Below, piece after piece: positions 17,026 to 27,200 of a stretch of DNA of 64,000 nucleotides. The position numbers and the translations under genes were made by a program. The notes under the pieces were generated by a model that was not told where the DNA came from, searched no databases, and worked only from the letters and a program-made list of their open reading frames with translations. Source of the stretch: Roseibacillus ishigakijimensis (GTDB lineage Bacteria > Verrucomicrobiota > Verrucomicrobiia > Verrucomicrobiales > Akkermansiaceae); contig NZ_JAENIO010000003.1 in the NCBI RefSeq assembly GCF_016595415.1, positions 124,001-188,000 of the forward strand, given 5' to 3'. How positions within the stretch are numbered: position 1 is the first letter of the stretch; every line of letters starts with the position of its first letter.

Positions 17026-19500
17026 TCAGGGGGCTGCGATGGTCTCGATGGTCGCGGAAGCGGCGGTGAGCCCTCGGGCTTTGGCGGTGAGGGTGATTTT
17101 GCCACTCTTGCCTCGCTGGCTTTGCACCACGACGAGAGCCATGCCATTGAAGGCGCTGCGGGTGTTGCCTTGGAAGGATTCCAGAGAAGTGGAATCTCCG
17201 TTGTCCACGGCCACGATTTTTCCAGGGCCTTCCACTGTAAAGGTCAATGAATCGTTGGCAAGGGGGCAGAAGTGGCCTTCTCCATCCAGGACCCGCACGG
17301 TGAGGAAAGAGAGGTCAATGCCATCGGCGGCGATGGTCTGCCGATCAGCGGTGACCTCTAGTTGGGCGGGAGCGGCCGCAGTTTGAATGCTTTTTTCCGC
17401 AACCTGCTGGTCGTCCTGATAGGCCACCGCTTTCAGTTCGCCGGGCTGGTAGGGCACCTCCCAGGAGAGGCGGTAGGGGGAGGCGTAGGAGCCTTCCTGC
17501 CAGTTTTTGAAGTCGACGATCAACTCGGTGGGGTCCTCGCCTTTCACCTTGCGCCCGAGGGACTGGCCATTGAGAAAGAGCTCCACTTCTCGGGCATTGG
17601 TATAGGCATAGACTGGAATGGTTTCCCCTTCCCGGCCCTCCCAGTTCCAATGTGGGAGGAGGTGGACCATGGGATTGTCCTCCACCGTGGTCCATTGGCT
17701 TTGATAGAGGAAGAAGCGGTCTTTGGGAAAGCCGCAGAGGTCGACGGCGCCGAAGCTGGAGGAGCGGGCGGGCCAATCATCATTCCAGTAACCATTGGTG
17801 GAATTGTCGCGGCCACCATAGGGGGTGGGCTCGCCAAGATAGTCGAATCCGGTCCAGATGTATTCCCCGAGAACGCGGGGAGTCTCCGCCAGAAAACGGA
17901 ACTCGATGTCTGGGGGATAAGCCCACACGGGGCCGATCAAGTCATAGGAAGTGACATGGAGGGAGGGGTGGGTGTCATATTTCTCGATAGGCAAATGATA
18001 CACGCCCCGGGTGGAGGTGCAGGAAGAGGTTTCCGAACCGAGGATGTGCCAATCGGGATGAGCCTCGGCGACTTCGGCATAGGCGAGGGGTTTGTAGTTG
18101 AAGCCCGGGATGTCCACTTCGGCGGCGAGACCATTGGTGACACTAGCGGGGTAGTAGTTGAAGCCGGCCGAAGTGGCGCGGGAGGGGTCTTCGTCTTTGC
18201 AGATTTGGTGGAGATGGCGGGCCAGCTTCCAGCCGTCTTTCTGGCTTTGTTCGAGGATTTCGTTGCCAATGGACCACATGATGATCGAGGGGTGGTTGCG
18301 GTAGGCCCGGATCATGTCGCGCAAATCGCGTTCGTGCCATTCGGCAAAGAACTTGTTGTAGCCGTTGGGGACCTTGGCCATTTCCCAACAATCAAAGGCC
18401 TCGCATTGCACGAGGATGCCCATGCGGTCGCAGGCTTGCAGAACCTCGGGGGAGGGTGGGTTGTGGGCGGTGCGGATGGAGTTGATCCCCATTTCCTGCA
18501 TGATTTCCAACTGCCGTTCGATGGCCCGGGGATGGACGGCCGCCCCTAGGGCTCCCAGGTCGTGGTGCATGCAGACCCCTTTGATGGGCACGGGTTGGCC
18601 GTTGAGGTAGAGGCCTTCGCCGACCACGTAGTTGACGTCGCGGATGCCGAAGGCGGTCTCGGTGCGATCGAGTTCGGTCTCTCCTTCGAGGACTCGGGTG
18701 ACGGCGGTGTAGAGGGCGGGGGAAGCGAGGTCCCAGAGCTGGGGCTGCGCGACGTCGAAGGCGAGGGTGGCTTCTCCGCTTTCGTGGGGAGCCAGGGCCA
18801 AGCGGCGGCTCTCTTTGGCGACTTCCCGTCCCTCGGGATTGGTGAGGCTGACCTCCAGGGTGATTTCCCGGCGTTTGTCACTGCTGTTTTTGATTTCGTT
18901 GGCCACGCGCACTTCGCCGCGTTCGGCCGTAGCGGTGGGGGTGGTCACGAAGGTTCCCCATTGGGCCACATGAACGGGGTCTTTCACCTCAAGCCAAGTG
19001 TTGCGGTAGAGCCCGGCACCGGGATACCAGCGGGAGGAGAGGTCTTCCGGCTGGAGGCGCACGGCGAGGGTGTTTTCTCCCTCCAGGTTGAGGTAGGGGG
19101 TGAGGTCGTATTGAAAGCCGATGTAGCCGAAGGGACGGTTGCCAAGGAAGTGTCCATTGAGCCAGACGTGGGCATCATACATGGCACCATCGAATTCGAG
19201 GGTGACCACCTGGCCCTCCGCGTGGTCCGGCACGGTGAAGGATTTGCGATACCAGCCGGTGCCGTGAAAGGGCAGCCCGCCCGCCCGGGCGTTGTACTGG
19301 ATGTCGAATGGGCCTTCGATGGCCCAGTCATGGGGTAGGGCGAGTTCCCGCCAGGTGGAGTGATCGTAGCTGCTTTCCTCGGCTCCGGGGGCCTGGCCGC
19401 GGTGGAAATACCAATCGGTATTGAAGGATTCGCGGGTGCGCCCCTGGGCCGAGAAGGAGAAAAGATAACTAATTGTTAGAGTGAGTGCAAGCCGGGTCAT
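17026..19500 (-). CDS. Glycoside hydrolase family 2 (beta-galactosidase-like) protein
   Basis: The 824-aa enzyme starts at ATG 19500 with a signal peptide (MTRLALTLTISYLFSFSAQG). The domain order is the GH2 sugar-binding jelly-roll (about 25-170, including GTGWYRKSF and AHVWLNGHFLG), an Ig-like sandwich (about 180-285), and a TIM barrel (about 290-590). The predicted acid/base is E414 in MWSIGNE and the predicted nucleophile is E490 in ILGSETSS. A DUF4982-like and a bacterial Ig-like domain follow. This matches GH2 exo-glycosidases of the beta-galactosidase type acting on oligosaccharides. It follows the DUF1501 gene by 64 bases and ends at a strong terminator, so it is the last gene of a probable operon. 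Exact sugar specificity is open. Confidence 0.92.
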   Translation of the reverse strand: MTRLALTLTISYLFSFSAQGRTRESFNTDWYFHRGQAPGAEESSYDHSTWRELALPHDWAIEGPFDIQYNARAGGLPFHGTGWYRKSFTVPDHAEGQVVTLEFDGAMYDAHVWLNGHFLGNRPFGYIGFQYDLTPYLNLEGENTLAVRLQPEDLSSRWYPGAGLYRNTWLEVKDPVHVAQWGTFVTTPTATAERGEVRVANEIKNSSDKRREITLEVSLTNPEGREVAKESRRLALAPHESGEATLAFDVAQPQLWDLASPALYTAVTRVLEGETELDRTETAFGIRDVNYVVGEGLYLNGQPVPIKGVCMHHDLGALGAAVHPRAIERQLEIMQEMGINSIRTAHNPPSPEVLQACDRMGILVQCEAFDCWEMAKVPNGYNKFFAEWHERDLRDMIRAYRNHPSIIMWSIGNEILEQSQKDGWKLARHLHQICKDEDPSRATSAGFNYYPASVTNGLAAEVDIPGFNYKPLAYAEVAEAHPDWHILGSETSSCTSTRGVYHLPIEKYDTHPSLHVTSYDLIGPVWAYPPDIEFRFLAETPRVLGEYIWTGFDYLGEPTPYGGRDNSTNGYWNDDWPARSSSFGAVDLCGFPKDRFFLYQSQWTTVEDNPMVHLLPHWNWEGREGETIPVYAYTNAREVELFLNGQSLGRKVKGEDPTELIVDFKNWQEGSYASPYRLSWEVPYQPGELKAVAYQDDQQVAEKSIQTAAAPAQLEVTADRQTIAADGIDLSFLTVRVLDGEGHFCPLANDSLTFTVEGPGKIVAVDNGDSTSLESFQGNTRSAFNGMALVVVQSQRGKSGKITLTAKARGLTAASATIETIAAP

Positions 19501-19564
19501 GGATTCACAAGGTAATGTCTCTCCCAAGAGGCGGAGTGAAAGAATCTTGTGGCTTTTTCGGGGT

Positions 19565-21025
19565 TTAAGCGAGTAGCGGCTTCACCACATGACCGTGGAC
19601 ATCGGTGAGGCGGAAGCGGCGGCCTTGATACTTGTGGGTCAGGGCCGTGTGGTCGACGCCGAGGAGATGCAGGATGGTGGCTTGCAAGTCGTGCACGTGG
19701 ACGGCGTCGGGATGGTAGTGGTGCTTGGTCGGGGAGATGGGCACTCCACTGGCATCGAGGATGTTGTAGCCGTAGGGATCGGTCTGGCCGAAGCTCATGC
19801 CGGGCTTGATGCCGCCACCGGCCAGCCACATCGTGAAGCAGCGCGGGTGGTGGTCCCGCCCATAGTCGGTTTTGGTCAGGGTGCCTTGGGAGTAGGAGGT
19901 GCGACCGAACTCGCCGCCCCAGATGACGAGGGTGTCATCGAGGAGGCCCCGCTGCTTAAGGTCTTTGACGAGGGCGGCGGAAGCTTGGTCGGTTTCCTGG
20001 CATTGGTTGCGAATGCCTTTGGGGAGGCCGCCGTGGTGGTCCCAGCCCTGGTGGTAGAGCTGGATGAAGCGGACTCCGCGCTCGGCGAGGCGGCGGGCCT
20101 GCAGGCAATTGGCCGCGTAGGTGCCCGGGATGCGGCTGTCGTCGCCGTAGAGGGCAAAGGTGCTCTCGGGCTCATCACTCACATCAGTGGCTTCCGGCAC
20201 ACTGGCCTGCATGCGGTAGGCCATCTCGTATTGGGCGATGCGCGATTCGATTTCCGGGTCGAGCTCGTGGGCGAATTGTTCGCGGTTGAGTTCGTTGAGG
20301 GCATCGAGGGTGGCGCGGCGGGAGGTGCGGCAAATCCCCTCGGGATTGGAGAGGTAGAGCACCGCGTCTTTCCCCGCGCGGAATTGCACTCCGGAGTGGC
20401 GCGAGTCGAGGAAACCGCTGCCCCAGAGGCGGGCGTAGAGGGGCTGGCCGCCTTGATTGGCGCTCACCAGCACGATGAAGGAGGGCAGGTTGTTATTGAG
20501 ACTACCCAGGCCGTAGGAAAGCCAGGAGCCCAGGGAGGGCCTTCCGGCGATTTGCGAACCGGTCTGGAAGAAGGTGATCGCGGGATCGTGATTGATGGCC
20601 TCGGTATACATCGACTTCACCACGCAGATATCGTCCACGATTTCGCGGTGATAGGGGAGGAGGTCGGAGAGCCAGGTGCCGGATTGGCCGTATTGGGCAA
20701 AGTCAAAGTGCGAGCCCGCCATGGGCAGGGAGCTTTGATGGGCGGACATGCCGGTGAGCCGTTGCCCCGAGCGCACCTCGGGGGGAAGCTGTTCCCCGTT
20801 GCGCTCGCGCAGGAGAGGCTTGGGGTCAAAGAGGTCCTGCTGGGCGGGACCACCTGATTGAAAGAGGTAGATCACCCGCTTGGCCTTGGGGGCGAAGTCG
20901 GCGAGTTTGGTGTCCCCGAGGAGCGAGGAGAGGGCCAGGCCTCCAATCCCGGCCGCCGAGCTTTTGAAGAAGTGGCGGCGGTTGAGTTGGAAGAGGCGAT
21001 CGAGGGAGGGTCCGTGGGAGTTCAT
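19565..21025 (-). CDS. DUF1501 family secreted protein (Tat signal)
   Basis: This 486-aa protein has a twin-arginine export signal (R16-R17-HFFKSSAAG, then a hydrophobic stretch). The DUF1501 fold is related to alkaline-phosphatase-like enzymes. Visible blocks are VIYLFQSGGPAQQDLFDPKP, GERGVRFIQLYHQGWDHHGG and VIWGGEFGRT, with the expected metal-binding His/Asp pattern. In planctomycetes and verrucomicrobia DUF1501 genes nearly always pair with PSD1/DUF1553 cytochrome genes, as here. The ATG at 21025 overlaps the PSD1 stop as ATGA, so the two are translationally coupled. A TTG at 21034 is a less likely start. The biochemical role of the pair is not established; sulfated or oxidised sugar metabolism is a common guess. 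Confidence 0.9.
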   Translation of the reverse strand: MNSHGPSLDRLFQLNRRHFFKSSAAGIGGLALSSLLGDTKLADFAPKAKRVIYLFQSGGPAQQDLFDPKPLLRERNGEQLPPEVRSGQRLTGMSAHQSSLPMAGSHFDFAQYGQSGTWLSDLLPYHREIVDDICVVKSMYTEAINHDPAITFFQTGSQIAGRPSLGSWLSYGLGSLNNNLPSFIVLVSANQGGQPLYARLWGSGFLDSRHSGVQFRAGKDAVLYLSNPEGICRTSRRATLDALNELNREQFAHELDPEIESRIAQYEMAYRMQASVPEATDVSDEPESTFALYGDDSRIPGTYAANCLQARRLAERGVRFIQLYHQGWDHHGGLPKGIRNQCQETDQASAALVKDLKQRGLLDDTLVIWGGEFGRTSYSQGTLTKTDYGRDHHPRCFTMWLAGGGIKPGMSFGQTDPYGYNILDASGVPISPTKHHYHPDAVHVHDLQATILHLLGVDHTALTHKYQGRRFRLTDVHGHVVKPLLA

Positions 21026-24000
21026 CGTTTCCAAATGGTGGCGTCGAGGTTGAGGATGGCGAGGCAGACGGAGGTCGCTGCTGCCAGTTGCGCGGGATGG
21101 TCGCTTTCACTGGCCGGCGAGTCCCCATGGGCGAGCAGGTGCCTGGTGGCTTCCGGGTCTTGGGCGAGGCGGGCGTGCTCGGATTGATAGAGCGTTGCCA
21201 GAATCTCGCTCTCCCGCTCGCTGGCAGGGCGTCCCGTCAGGCGGAGAAAGGCCTCCGCGATCTGTTCCCGGGCAGTGGAGCCGCTCAGGCGGCTGGCGAG
21301 GTGGCGGGCGGCTTCCACAAATTGCACGTCATTGAGCAGGACGAGAGCTTGCAGGGGAGTATTCGTGCGGGGGCGGGCGACGGTGCAGACCTCGCGGGTG
21401 GAGGTGTCGAAGGCCATCATGTTCGGCAGGGGCGCGGTGCGCTTCCACACCGAGTAGACCGAGCGGCGGTAGAGGGCCTTGCCCACGGATTGTTGGTAGG
21501 GCGGGGACATGCCATTGGATTCGGTCCAGAGGTCTTCGCCGGGTTGATAGGGCGAGACGGGAGGTCCGCCGATGGTGTCATTAAGCAAGCCGCTGGCGGC
21601 GAGGGCCAGATCGCGAATCTGCTCCGCATCGAGTCGGTGGGCGGGGGCCCGGGCAAGAAGAAGATTCTCGGGATCCCGCTCGGCTAATTCCGGTCGTCGT
21701 CGCGATTCCTGGCCATAAGTGGCCGAGAGCACGAAGGAGCGGCAAAGAGCTTTGATGTCCCAGTCCTTGGCAATGAAATCCCGGCTAAGCCAGTCGAAGA
21801 GTTCGGGGTGGGTGGGGAGGGCCCCCTGGAGGCCGAAATTCTCGGGAGTGGAAACCAGGCCGACTCCGAAAAAGTTGGCCCAGAGCCGATTGACAAAGAC
21901 GCGGGCGGTGAGGGGATGGTCTGGCTCCAGCAACCAATTGGCCAAATCGAGACGATCAGCGACCTCGCCGCGTTTTTCCAAGGGGGGAAGAAAGGCAGGG
22001 GTGACACGCTCCACCCGGGTGCTTTCGTCGGTCGGGGCATTGTATTCTCCGCGGGCCAAGAGGTGGGCCTCGAGAGGCTCGGGGAGTTCTTCCATCACGG
22101 GAATTTCCTGCACACCCTCTTCGGCCTCGACGAGAGCGGTGACCGCTTGGGTCAGTCGCTGGCGGGCTTCGCGTGTGTCCCTGGAAGCCACCAGGCAGAA
22201 ATGATCCCAGAGCTGCTCCCGGGTCAGCTCGCTGGTCGGTGCGGCCAGGCGGGCGATTTCCGCCGCTGAAAGAGCACGGTGGTGGAGGCTAAAGTCCCGC
22301 ACCAGCAGGCCCTCCACTCCCCGGTCGCGCCATCGCGAACCGAGGGCGAGGCGGCCGCCATGCTGGGTGGCCACTCCTGCGGATTTGACCTTTTTGTCGC
22401 GTAGAATTTCGGTGGCGAGTTCTTTGCCATTGAGGAAGAGGCGGAGGCCTTCCGCCCGATCGCTGGCATCGTAGGTGACTACCAGGTGATGGACCTGATT
22501 GGCGGGAATCGGCTCCAGAGTGCGCAGGCCCATGGCATTGCCGGGCCACACCCGGTAGAGGCGGTGCTCCAGGTAACCGTTGTCCAGAATGAGGTCCCAG
22601 CCATTGAAACCGGCGTCTGTTCCGCGGGTGTGATGGGCCAGCGTGGCGCGGATCTCTTTGCGCACGCTCTCTCGGAAGGTCACTGCCAGGGAGAAGGGGG
22701 TCCAGCGATCAAAGGAGGGAATGTCCTCGAAGCTGAGATAGCGGTCGCCATCGAAGCGGATGGCCTGCACCCCGGGTTGATCCGGGGAAAAAGGAGCGAA
22801 AGCGAGGGGCGGGGCGTGCGCGTGATCGTTTTCGGCGAATCTCGCCACCTTTTTGTCCAGCTTGCCTTGCGAAAAGTCGAGAGTCGGCCCGGGCCGGGGG
22901 GGCTGCACTGCCGGGTCCTGCTCCAGCCATGCGAAGAAAGCTTGGCGGGCTTGTTTTTCGCTTGCCTGCAGGTTTTCGCGGGCCGCGTCGAGTTCGCTGC
23001 GGGCCGCTTGCAGGGCCTTCTCCTCGGCCTCGTCGGGTAGGAGAAGAGTGGGGGACGGGACTCGGGCCGTGCGGTCGTAGAGCCCGTTCTCGTCAATGGA
23101 ATTGAAGAAGGCAAAGAGGGAGTAGTAGTCCCGCATCGAGATGGGATCGTATTTGTGATCATGGCAGCGGCAGCATTCCATGGTCAGACCGAGAAAGGCG
23201 GTGCCCATGGTGTGGACGCGGTCGGCGATATTCTCGATGCGCCATTCTTCGAAAATGGCTCCGCCCTCGTTATTGAGGCGATGGAGGCGGTTGAAGGCCG
23301 TGGCCAGCTTTTGCTCCCGGCTGGGGTCCTCCAGTAAATCGCCCGCCAATTGCCAGCGGACGAACTCGTCGTAGGGCAAATTTTTGTTGAAGGCTTCGAT
23401 GACCCAATCGCGGTAGGGCCATTGGGTGTTGAGTTTGTCGGACTGATAGCCGTAGGAGTCCGCATAGCGGGCGGCGTCGAGCCAGGCGACCGCCATGTGT
23501 TCGCCGTAAGCCGGAGAGGCCAGCAGGCGTTCGGTGGCGCGGGCCTTGGCGGCGGCGAAGTCGGTGGCCGCTTCTTGCTCGAAGGCGTGGATCTCCTCTG
23601 CCGTGGGCGGCAAACCGGTGAGGTCGAAGGTGGCCCGGCGCAGCCACCGCAGGGGATCGGCGGCAGGGGAAGGGGCGATCTTTTCATCTTCCAGCCTAGC
23701 AAGGATGAAGTGGTCAATCTCGTTGGCAGGCCAGTCCTTTTGCTTCACTGCCGGTACCGGCACTTCCCGGGGCAAGGCGGTGAAGGCCCAATGTTTTTCG
23801 TATTTCGCTCCTTCCTCAATCCATTGCCGGATGAGGGCTTTCTCTTTCTCGTCGAGGGTCAGGTTCGACTCCGGAGGAGGCATCACTTCATTGGGATCGG
23901 TGGCCAGAATGCGCTGCCAGGCCACCGAGTTCTCCAAGTCGCCGGGCACAATGGCGTGGCCCTCGCCTTCCTTGAGGGCGGCATAGGCGGCCTCGGGGGT

Positions 24001-24162
24001 GTCCAGACGCAGATCAGCCTTGTTGTTGGCCTCGTCGGGGCCGTGGCAGGCGTAGCACTTGTCGGAGAGAATGGGGCGCACCTGGGTCTGGTAGGAGACC
24101 TCTTGCGCAAAAACCCCCGTGCTCGCGAGAGCACAGGGGATGAGAAAAAGAAGATATCGCAT
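21022..24162 (-). CDS. PSD1/planctomycete cytochrome C domain protein (DUF1549-LamG-DUF1553)
   Basis: The 1046-aa secreted protein starts at ATG 24162 (signal peptide ending VFA). The first domain is a planctomycete-type cytochrome c with heme motif C36-YA-C39-H40 and a later MPPP. DUF1549 (PSCyt2) follows, with WPANEIDHFILARLE, RRATFDLTGLPPT and CCRCHDHKYDPIS. A LamG-like concanavalin sandwich lies near 470-680 (FDGDRYLSFEDIPSF, LFLNGKELA). DUF1553 (PSD1) forms the C-terminus (FVNRLWANFFGVGLV, RRSVYSVWKRT, LQALVLLNDVQFVEAAR). It is the standard partner of the DUF1501 gene, whose start overlaps its stop. An electron-transfer role in the periplasm is likely; the substrate is unknown. Confidence 0.92.
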   Translation of the reverse strand: MRYLLFLIPCALASTGVFAQEVSYQTQVRPILSDKCYACHGPDEANNKADLRLDTPEAAYAALKEGEGHAIVPGDLENSVAWQRILATDPNEVMPPPESNLTLDEKEKALIRQWIEEGAKYEKHWAFTALPREVPVPAVKQKDWPANEIDHFILARLEDEKIAPSPAADPLRWLRRATFDLTGLPPTAEEIHAFEQEAATDFAAAKARATERLLASPAYGEHMAVAWLDAARYADSYGYQSDKLNTQWPYRDWVIEAFNKNLPYDEFVRWQLAGDLLEDPSREQKLATAFNRLHRLNNEGGAIFEEWRIENIADRVHTMGTAFLGLTMECCRCHDHKYDPISMRDYYSLFAFFNSIDENGLYDRTARVPSPTLLLPDEAEEKALQAARSELDAARENLQASEKQARQAFFAWLEQDPAVQPPRPGPTLDFSQGKLDKKVARFAENDHAHAPPLAFAPFSPDQPGVQAIRFDGDRYLSFEDIPSFDRWTPFSLAVTFRESVRKEIRATLAHHTRGTDAGFNGWDLILDNGYLEHRLYRVWPGNAMGLRTLEPIPANQVHHLVVTYDASDRAEGLRLFLNGKELATEILRDKKVKSAGVATQHGGRLALGSRWRDRGVEGLLVRDFSLHHRALSAAEIARLAAPTSELTREQLWDHFCLVASRDTREARQRLTQAVTALVEAEEGVQEIPVMEELPEPLEAHLLARGEYNAPTDESTRVERVTPAFLPPLEKRGEVADRLDLANWLLEPDHPLTARVFVNRLWANFFGVGLVSTPENFGLQGALPTHPELFDWLSRDFIAKDWDIKALCRSFVLSATYGQESRRRPELAERDPENLLLARAPAHRLDAEQIRDLALAASGLLNDTIGGPPVSPYQPGEDLWTESNGMSPPYQQSVGKALYRRSVYSVWKRTAPLPNMMAFDTSTREVCTVARPRTNTPLQALVLLNDVQFVEAARHLASRLSGSTAREQIAEAFLRLTGRPASERESEILATLYQSEHARLAQDPEATRHLLAHGDSPASESDHPAQLAAATSVCLAILNLDATIWKR

Positions 24163-24251
24163 AGGATAGGGAGTGAGGGATGCTCTCGGGGGGAGATGTT
24201 CTTTGCCTCCGATGGATTGCAAAGTTTCTTCTCCCGGCGAGAGCCTCCTCC

Positions 24252-27200
24252 TTACTCCTTCTCCAGCGGATGGTCTTTCAACAACTCTTCCGGAGTCCAG
24301 AACTGGGTGCGCTCCTTGTTGGCCTCGCGCACTTCCTTCACCTCGGCAGGGGTGATCGCTTCGGCGACGTTACCCCAGCTGTTGCGGACAAAGGTCAGGG
24401 CCGCAGCCACTTCCTCGTCATTATACATGGCACCCACTGCTGTCATGGGGGGAACTCCCTTGGCGGGGTCGTATACTTTGCCGTTGACGGTGATTTTGCC
24501 GTAGAGGCCATGGAGCACGAGCTTGGTGAGACGTTCCTTGTCACCGGTAACCCAGACGGAATCGACGAGGGGCGGATAGATGTTTTCCAATCCCTGACCA
24601 TTCTCCTGGTGGCAGGTGACGCAGGACCCTTCCTTGTGGAAGATGCTTTCGCCCAGTTCATAGACTTTGCGGAAGGCTTGGCGCTGCTTCTGGTTCATTC
24701 CGGCGAGGGCCTTGGGGGAGAGGTCGCTCTTCTTCTCTTCCACGGTGGAGAGTTTGCGAGCGAGCAATTGCCCTTGGTCAATACTGAGCTCGTAGTCGCC
24801 CCCCTCCAGCAGGCTCTTCACCTCTTCTCCAAGGGTCAGCATGGCGCTGTTCAGAGAGTTGCGGATCCATTTCTCGGTGGGCTCGGAAGCCACCGCGAGG
24901 AGGATCTTCGCTCCCGCTTCCCCTCCCAGCCAGGTGGCGGCGGAGAGGGCCTCCAGGCGCACGCGGGCGTGCTCGTCGCCTGCGGCGGTGAGCAAATACT
25001 GCTCAGGGGCCTCGAGGAGGTGGAGGCAATGGCGCACGACTCGCACGGCGGCACTGCGCACGCGGTGATCGCTGGCGGCGAGGCTCTTTTGCAAGAGGTC
25101 GACATCCGGCTGTTGTTGTCCCCAAGTGGCCCAGAGGGCTTCGAGCACAAGGCGTTCGTCGCCGGCGTTATCGGCAGCGAATTTTTTCGCGGCGGCGATC
25201 ACGTCTCCGGCCTCGTGCTGGCGCAGCTCGAGGTGGGAGCGCTTGCGGGCATTGAGCTCGGGCAACTTCATGTTTTCAAAAAGCTGCTCAATAGAAGCTC
25301 CGGCCACCTGGGGCGGCTCGACAAGGTCGCGCTCGGGGTAGGTGATACGGTAAATGCGGCCGTAGTCGCTGTTGCGAAGCGGATCGCGCGCGCTGTGCTG
25401 CATGTGACCGATGAGGGCATTGTGCCAGTCGATGAAGTAGAGCGAGCCATCGGGAGCGACTTCGAGGTCGCAGGGACGGAAGTTGCCGTCGCTGGAGACG
25501 ATGAGGTCCTGGCGGTGTTTGCCCTTGATTTCGGCATTGTCCTCTATGACGTCATATTGCTTGATGCCGAGGAAGCCAATGGTGTTGGCGTAGAGGTAAT
25601 CTCCCTGCACCTCCTCCGGGAAGTGGCGGGAATGCAAGAACTCTGAGCCCGAGGTGGGGCGGGCGTGGTGTTCGTAGTTGAACTTGCCAATATTGGGGAT
25701 TTCGGCTGCGTGGGGCATTTTTACCGAATAGCCCAGCATCCAGAATTGCGCGCCCCCGGAGGCATCGTTCAGGAAGCTCTGGCCGTATTCGTCGTGGGCC
25801 ACGCCCCAGGGATTGCTCACATCGCGCTGCAGCACCCGCTCGACTTTCCAAGAATGGGGGTCGAAGCGCCAGGCGCCACCGTCAGTCATGCGCTCGGGAC
25901 CATAGGGGGTCTCCACCTGCGAGTGGAGGAAGCGCCCTTCGCACATGAAGAGGCCGCCGCCGTGGTCGGTATCGAAGGCCGAAATGGCATGGTGGGTATC
26001 GTGGGGATCAAAGCCGTCCAGAATGTAAACCTTGCGGTCCGCGCGATCGTCGCCGTCGTCGTCATAATGCACGGTCAGGTAAGGTTCCTCGGAGATGTAG
26101 ACGCCGCCATCATCGGCAAACTCGAAGCCGATGGGAATGTGCAGGCCATCTGCGAAGACGGTCTCCTTGTCCGCGCGCCCGTCGCCATCCGTGTCCTCAT
26201 AGATGAGCAACATGTCGTTGGGCATGGGGCCACCGGGCTGGTAGTGAGGGTAGCTCTTGACGGTAGAGACCCAGAGACGGCCCCGGTTGTCGAAGCGCAT
26301 TTGCGCGGGGTTGCCCAAGTTCGGGAACTCGGCTTCGGTGGCAAAGACGCTCACGTCGTAGCCTTCCGGCAGGGTGAATTTCTCTAACGCCGCTTCTTCC
26401 GCGAGGTAGTTGGGCGACCCGTTTTTCTCGCTGGGCTTGTAGTTGGTTTCCACTTCGGAAAGGGGACGGGTGACGGAGTCGTCGACCTCCAGGGTGGAAG
26501 CCTTGCCTTGGGCGATGGCCCAGACATTCTCGTCACGCAGCACTGTCATTTGGCGGATTTTCTCAATTTCCTCCGGGTAGTTGAAGTTCCCGTAGGGGGC
26601 CCAGCGCTGCCCGTAGGCATGGACGCCATTGAGCATGCGGTAGTCGTTGCGCCAGAACCAGGACTTGTCGTAGATGGCTTGGCGAAGGGTCTCATTACCT
26701 TCGCTGCTTTTGGCCTCCTGGCCGAAGAGGTCTTTGAAAAGCACCGGAGCGAGCTTCTGATAGCCTTCCCCGGAGAGGTGGATTCCGTTGAGGGTCAGGC
26801 TTCCATCTGCTTTTTCAAACCACTTTTTCGTGGGGGTGAAGAGGTCGACGAAGCCCACCCTTTTCTCCTCCGCCACGGCCTTGACGGCCTCGGCGTAGAG
26901 GGCCAGCACCTCATTGCGCGCTGCCGCATCGGGCAGGGCATAGTTCGGGTTCTGCTCCATCGCGATGGGAGTGGCGAGAACCAACTTCGGCGCGGTCTCC
27001 AGATTGTAGGCCCGAGACACAGTGTGGTCCACGAAGGCCGCCAACTCGTTGCGGAAGTTTTCCACCCCCTCGGGGCCGTCAAAGGACTCGTTGAAACCAA
27101 AAAAGGCCACGATGGTGTCGGCACCGAGAATGGTCAGCCAGTCGTCGGGCTTGGGATAGTGACCCTTGCCGAAGTGCTTCTTGATTTCGGGGCGGAACTT